Source: DASRTE01 sp035316885 (lineage in GTDB: Bacteria > Actinomycetota > Actinomycetes > Jiangellales > Jiangellaceae). Taken from it: a stretch of 6,284 nucleotides of DNA. Made by a program: the position numbers and the translations under genes. Numbering within the stretch: position 1 is the stretch's first letter; every line of letters starts with the position of its first letter. The notes under the pieces are model-generated. The model was not told where the DNA came from and did no database searches. It saw only the letters and a program-made list of their open reading frames with translations. Positions 4,352 to 6,284 of the stretch are shown in pieces. The stretch is from contig DATHII010000122.1 in assembly GCA_035316885.1 (NCBI GenBank), positions 1 to 6,284 of the forward strand. The letters run 5' to 3'.

Positions 4352-5299
4352 TCAGCGCAGGCGGACCTTCTGGATGTTGTTGCGCATCTGCGACTCCACG
4401 ACGTCGGAGCGCGACTCCACGAAGGCGCGGAACGAGGAGAAGCCCAGCGCCTTCTCCTTGAATGTCGAGTCCATCCGCTGCATCTGGCTCTTCACGCCCG
4501 AGCTGTTGATCCACTCGTCGTCGCTCTTCTCCAGGCCGACCCGCACCGCGCGGACGAGGAGGGCCGTCGCCTCAGCCTGCTCGGCCGAGTCACCGGACCT
4601 GGCCGTGGCCTTCCTCGTCGCCTTCCTGGCTGCGGGCTTCTTCGCCGCGGTCTTCCTCGGCGTCGCCCCAGTCGGGGGGTCCTGCGTCGTCGCGGCTGGT
4701 GCAGTGGTCGCGGGCTGCTTGTCGACCAGGGTCGGCGGGAGGACCCCGGGTAGGCGGGCGTAGTCGGTGAACTCGTCGCAGGCCGCCACCAGCGCCCGGC
4801 TGGTGGAGCTGGCCACGCCGATGCCGACCACGAAGCGGCCCATCCGCTTGCACCGCTGGGCGAGCGGGATGTAGTCGGAGTCGCCGGCCACCACAACCAC
4901 GTGGGTGATGTCCCCGTGCTGGGTGAGATCCTCCACCGCGTCGATCGACAGACGGATGTCCGCGCCGTTCTTCATGCCCGACGTGGTGAACAGCTGGACC
5001 AAGTCGACGGCCCGGTCGATGAGCTGCTTGCGGTACGCCGCGTTCGCCGGCAGCGACCAGTCGGCGTACGCCCGGGTCAGCGCGACCGTCCCGAACGACG
5101 AGGCGTAGTCGATGATCGCGCCCAGGTCGACCGCCGCCTGGCTCAGCTTGACGTCGATCGGGTCGGCGGAACCGCCGTCCGCGGCGCGCCGCCGGGCATC
5201 GTCCCGACGCCACGTCCCGTCTCCGAACACGTTGTCGTAATACGAGATCACCACGTTATCGAAGTCGAAGTAGACCGCCACACGGGAGGGGTCGCTCAT
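4352..5299 (-). CDS. NYN-domain (PIN-like) putative ribonuclease with OST-HTH domain
   Basis: The 315-residue protein has two domains. Residues 6-185 form an NYN domain (LabA-like), a PIN-related fold usually associated with metal-dependent RNA cleavage. Acidic residues expected at the metal site are visible: Asp12 and Asp14 in YFDFDNVV, Asp114 and Asp120 in NGADIRLSIDAVED, and Asp140 and Asp142 in VVVAGDSDYIPL. Residues about 194-240 are a low-complexity linker, first Thr/Pro/Ala-rich, then strongly basic (TAAKKPAARKATRKATAR, 217-234). Residues about 241-315 look like an OST-HTH/LOTUS domain, a winged-helix fold linked to RNA binding, ending in QKVRLR as expected for a complete domain. The ATG at 5297-5299 gives the normal N-terminus and sits 8 bases after a TAGGGT -10 element with no ribosome-binding site. 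It stands alone, opposite in direction to the tRNA. Fold and domains are well supported; the RNA target is unknown. Confidence 0.9.
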   Translation of the reverse strand: MSDPSRVAVYFDFDNVVISYYDNVFGDGTWRRDDARRRAADGGSADPIDVKLSQAAVDLGAIIDYASSFGTVALTRAYADWSLPANAAYRKQLIDRAVDLVQLFTTSGMKNGADIRLSIDAVEDLTQHGDITHVVVVAGDSDYIPLAQRCKRMGRFVVGIGVASSTSRALVAACDEFTDYARLPGVLPPTLVDKQPATTAPAATTQDPPTGATPRKTAAKKPAARKATRKATARSGDSAEQAEATALLVRAVRVGLEKSDDEWINSSGVKSQMQRMDSTFKEKALGFSSFRAFVESRSDVVESQMRNNIQKVRLR

Positions 5300-5307
5300 G
5301 GGACAGG

Positions 5308-5313
5308 ACCCTA
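5308..5313 (-). promoter_or_regulatory. Candidate -10 of a leaderless promoter for the NYN gene
   Basis: Read on the minus strand, TAGGGT ends 8 bases before the ATG of the NYN gene. Spacing and sequence match the sepX element (TAGCGT, 8 bases, GTG). A TTGACG lies only 5 bases before it, too close to serve as its -35; at 17-bp spacing only GGTTCA is found. No Shine-Dalgarno is present. Confidence 0.55.
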
Positions 5314-5697
5314 GTCTCCGTCAATCCGGTTGAACCGCTGCCCACGGTGCACGGAGTGACCAGCCCCGCCGCGGCTGAACGGCGTACCCCGCTGGCATTG
5401 CGTGGTCCCTGCAGGCCACTGGGCGGAAGGTTGCAGGGTTCGCGCGGCCGCCGACACGGGTGTGTCGATGATGAGATTCGCCCCGCGGAACCGGCCGACG
5501 GTGCTAGCGGTGGTGGTGTTGGTTTCGCAGGCGGCCTTCGCGAACGGCCAGATGAGCGGCGATATCAATATCTCCAAGACGGCGCCGGATCGGCGGCGGT
5601 CGCGGCGACGCATGAGGACCCGGGCTTGAAGCCAACCTGCCGCCGGGGCCGGTGAAGAGTTCGTGCACGCTCGTCGCGGCTAAGATAAGTGCGGACG
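5314..5697. other. Roughly 380-bp spacer with doubtful small ORFs and short inverted repeats
   Basis: This lies between the methyltransferase stop and the NYN promoter; I see no recognisable gene. Inverted repeats are CCCTGCA/TGCAGGG (5407-5413 and 5432-5438) and CGACAC-GGGT-GTGTCG (5452-5467). A minus-strand frame open from 5613 to 5311 (100 codons) has G/C-rich third positions but no family resemblance. A plus-strand frame from ATG 5468 to 5629 (53 residues) has a signal-peptide-like start. Both share the wobble position, so each may be the shadow of the other. It may be decayed coding sequence. Confidence 0.4.
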
Positions 5698-5701
5698 TCA
5701 T
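5504..5701 (-). CDS. Possible small ORF coupled to the methyltransferase stop
   Basis: The methyltransferase TGA at 5700-5698 overlaps an ATG at 5701-5699 in the ATGA arrangement typical of coupled genes. From it, 65 codons run to a TAG, starting MTSALILAATSVHELFTG and ending RNQHHHR. I recognise no family. The Pro/Arg/His-rich composition after residue 25 is not typical of a folded protein, and a different frame takes over the coding-like signal from about 5613 on. It may be a genuine small gene, the frameshifted start of a lost gene, or chance. Confidence 0.2.
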   Translation of the reverse strand: MTSALILAATSVHELFTGPGGRLASSPGPHASPRPPPIRRRLGDIDIAAHLAVREGRLRNQHHHR

Positions 5702-6284
5702 CCACGGTTTCCTTCGGTCTTCGTCGCGAAGCCCATGTAGGAGATGCTGGTGTTCTTGACCTGTCCGGCGTCGAGCCTGCGGCTCAGCTCCCCGTAAGAG
5801 ATACTTCCTCTGTTTGCCCTGATGAAGTTCAGTAGCACCAGAGGCTTGTTCAATCGGAGTCCAAGTCCGACGATTTCGCCTATCCGCAACCCATGGCGAC
5901 TGAGGATCATGACCAGTTCTTCGGGCTTGATGAACATGGCCCAATCGTGAAGGGCCGCATCGATGAAGCGGGTAAATCGCCATTCTTGCATCACCTTGAT
6001 TATCACCAGCTTGCTTGCCAGTGTTCGGTTTGGGGTGTCAAACAGGAAAATGCCCTCCGGCTTCAAGGCACGGGCGGTCTCGCTGATGACCGCGTCGAGG
6101 TCGGCCACGTGCTCGAGCACGTCGCAGCAGTAAGCCAGGTCGAACTCGCCGTCTGCTACGGGCAGCCGCTCCCCGGATCCGACCCGATAGTCAACATCCA
6201 GACCGATGGCGGCGGCGTGGCGACGTGCCGTCTCGATCGACACCTCGGATGGATCCACCCCGACCACCCGGCATCCGAGACGCG
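5698..6284 (-). CDS. UbiG-like class I SAM-dependent methyltransferase, 5' end missing
   Basis: The frame is open to the right edge: before the GTG at 6267 it reads RLGCRV in frame, so the start and the SAM-binding GxGxG loop (motif I) lie outside the window. What remains is the strand carrying the ribose-binding acid (VVGVDPS), YRVGSGERLPVADGEFDLAYCCDVLEHV in two parts (the acidic loop and motif II), and ALKPEGIFLFDTPNRT (motif III). The later part, with ALHDWAMFIKPEELVMILSRHGL, resembles UbiG/Coq3 O-methyltransferases, which have a similar H-D-x-x-x-FIKP segment. Actinomycetia normally make menaquinone, so ubiquinone synthesis is unlikely; the substrate may be another hydroxylated ring, lipid or sugar. 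By my count of several 60-base lines, GC is about 50-60% here, against roughly 70% in the moeA operon, which suggests acquisition by transfer. Confidence 0.85.
   Translation of the reverse strand, partial: RLGCRVVGVDPSEVSIETARRHAAAIGLDVDYRVGSGERLPVADGEFDLAYCCDVLEHVADLDAVISETARALKPEGIFLFDTPNRTLASKLVIIKVMQEWRFTRFIDAALHDWAMFIKPEELVMILSRHGLRIGEIVGLGLRLNKPLVLLNFIRANRGSISYGELSRRLDAGQVKNTSISYMGFATKTEGNRG

Noticed and set aside
3922..4352. Functional pairing of the tRNA-Ala gene with the NYN nuclease as a tRNA-targeting system
   Set aside because: They are on opposite strands, separated by a terminator and a 350-base spacer, with independent promoters; adjacency alone is not evidence.
4230..4763. 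Overlapping plus-strand frames opposite the NYN gene, one with Ala/Val-rich membrane-like segments
   Set aside because: They are antisense to the basic linker and OST-HTH coding sequence; the minus strand has clear family motifs throughout.
1..6284. CRISPR array, insertion sequence, phage genes or toxin-antitoxin pair
   Set aside because: I found no regularly spaced repeats, transposase or integrase motifs, terminal inverted repeats or paired small genes.

Overview
The window looks like chromosomal DNA from a high-GC Gram-positive bacterium (class Actinomycetia). GC is high with strong G/C bias at third codon positions over most of its length. GTG and TTG starts are used, two promoters appear leaderless, and the gene order resembles the conserved actinobacterial moeA/glp - rimJ - sepX/glpR neighbourhood. 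Because moaC and mog lie inside this run, it looks more like the Streptomyces/Frankia type than the mycobacterial type, but I cannot name a genus.

Region 1 (1-2860, + strand) is a tight operon. It holds a MoeA/gephyrin-like molybdotransferase (Glp; its start codon is probably cut by one base at the left edge), moaC (cyclic pyranopterin monophosphate synthase), a MogA/MoaB-type molybdopterin adenylyltransferase, and a RimJ/RimL-type GNAT acetyltransferase. The mog/rimJ junction carries a 41-bp tandem duplication that copies the stop/start overlap and creates a 14-codon minicistron.

Region 2 (2861-3995, + strand) starts with a spacer holding a 13-bp tandem repeat and a cluster of CCTGGTGAA/TTCACCAGG half-sites that fold into hairpins. 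Next is sepX/glpR, a three-helix membrane protein of the actinobacterial divisome, apparently read from a leaderless promoter. A tRNA-Ala(CGC) gene with its own promoter and terminator closes the region. The MoeA homologue (Glp) and SepX/GlpR are known partners in corynebacterial cell division, so the locus joins cofactor synthesis and cell division genes.

Region 3 (3996-4351) is a non-coding, partly AT-richer spacer. It has the tRNA terminator and an isolated copy of the tRNA T-arm core.

Region 4 (4352-6284, - strand) has an NYN-domain (PIN-like) putative ribonuclease with a basic Lys/Ala linker and a C-terminal OST-HTH/LOTUS domain, again with a leaderless-type promoter. Upstream of it is a roughly 400-bp stretch with only doubtful small ORFs. 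The region ends with the 3' part of a UbiG-like SAM methyltransferase of clearly lower GC, cut by the right edge and possibly acquired by transfer.

The best leads are the duplicated stop/start junction, the Glp-SepX pairing with a MoeA lacking the usual catalytic-loop lysines, the hairpin half-site array before sepX, and the NYN-OST-HTH protein. I saw no CRISPR array, insertion sequence, integrase or toxin-antitoxin pair.
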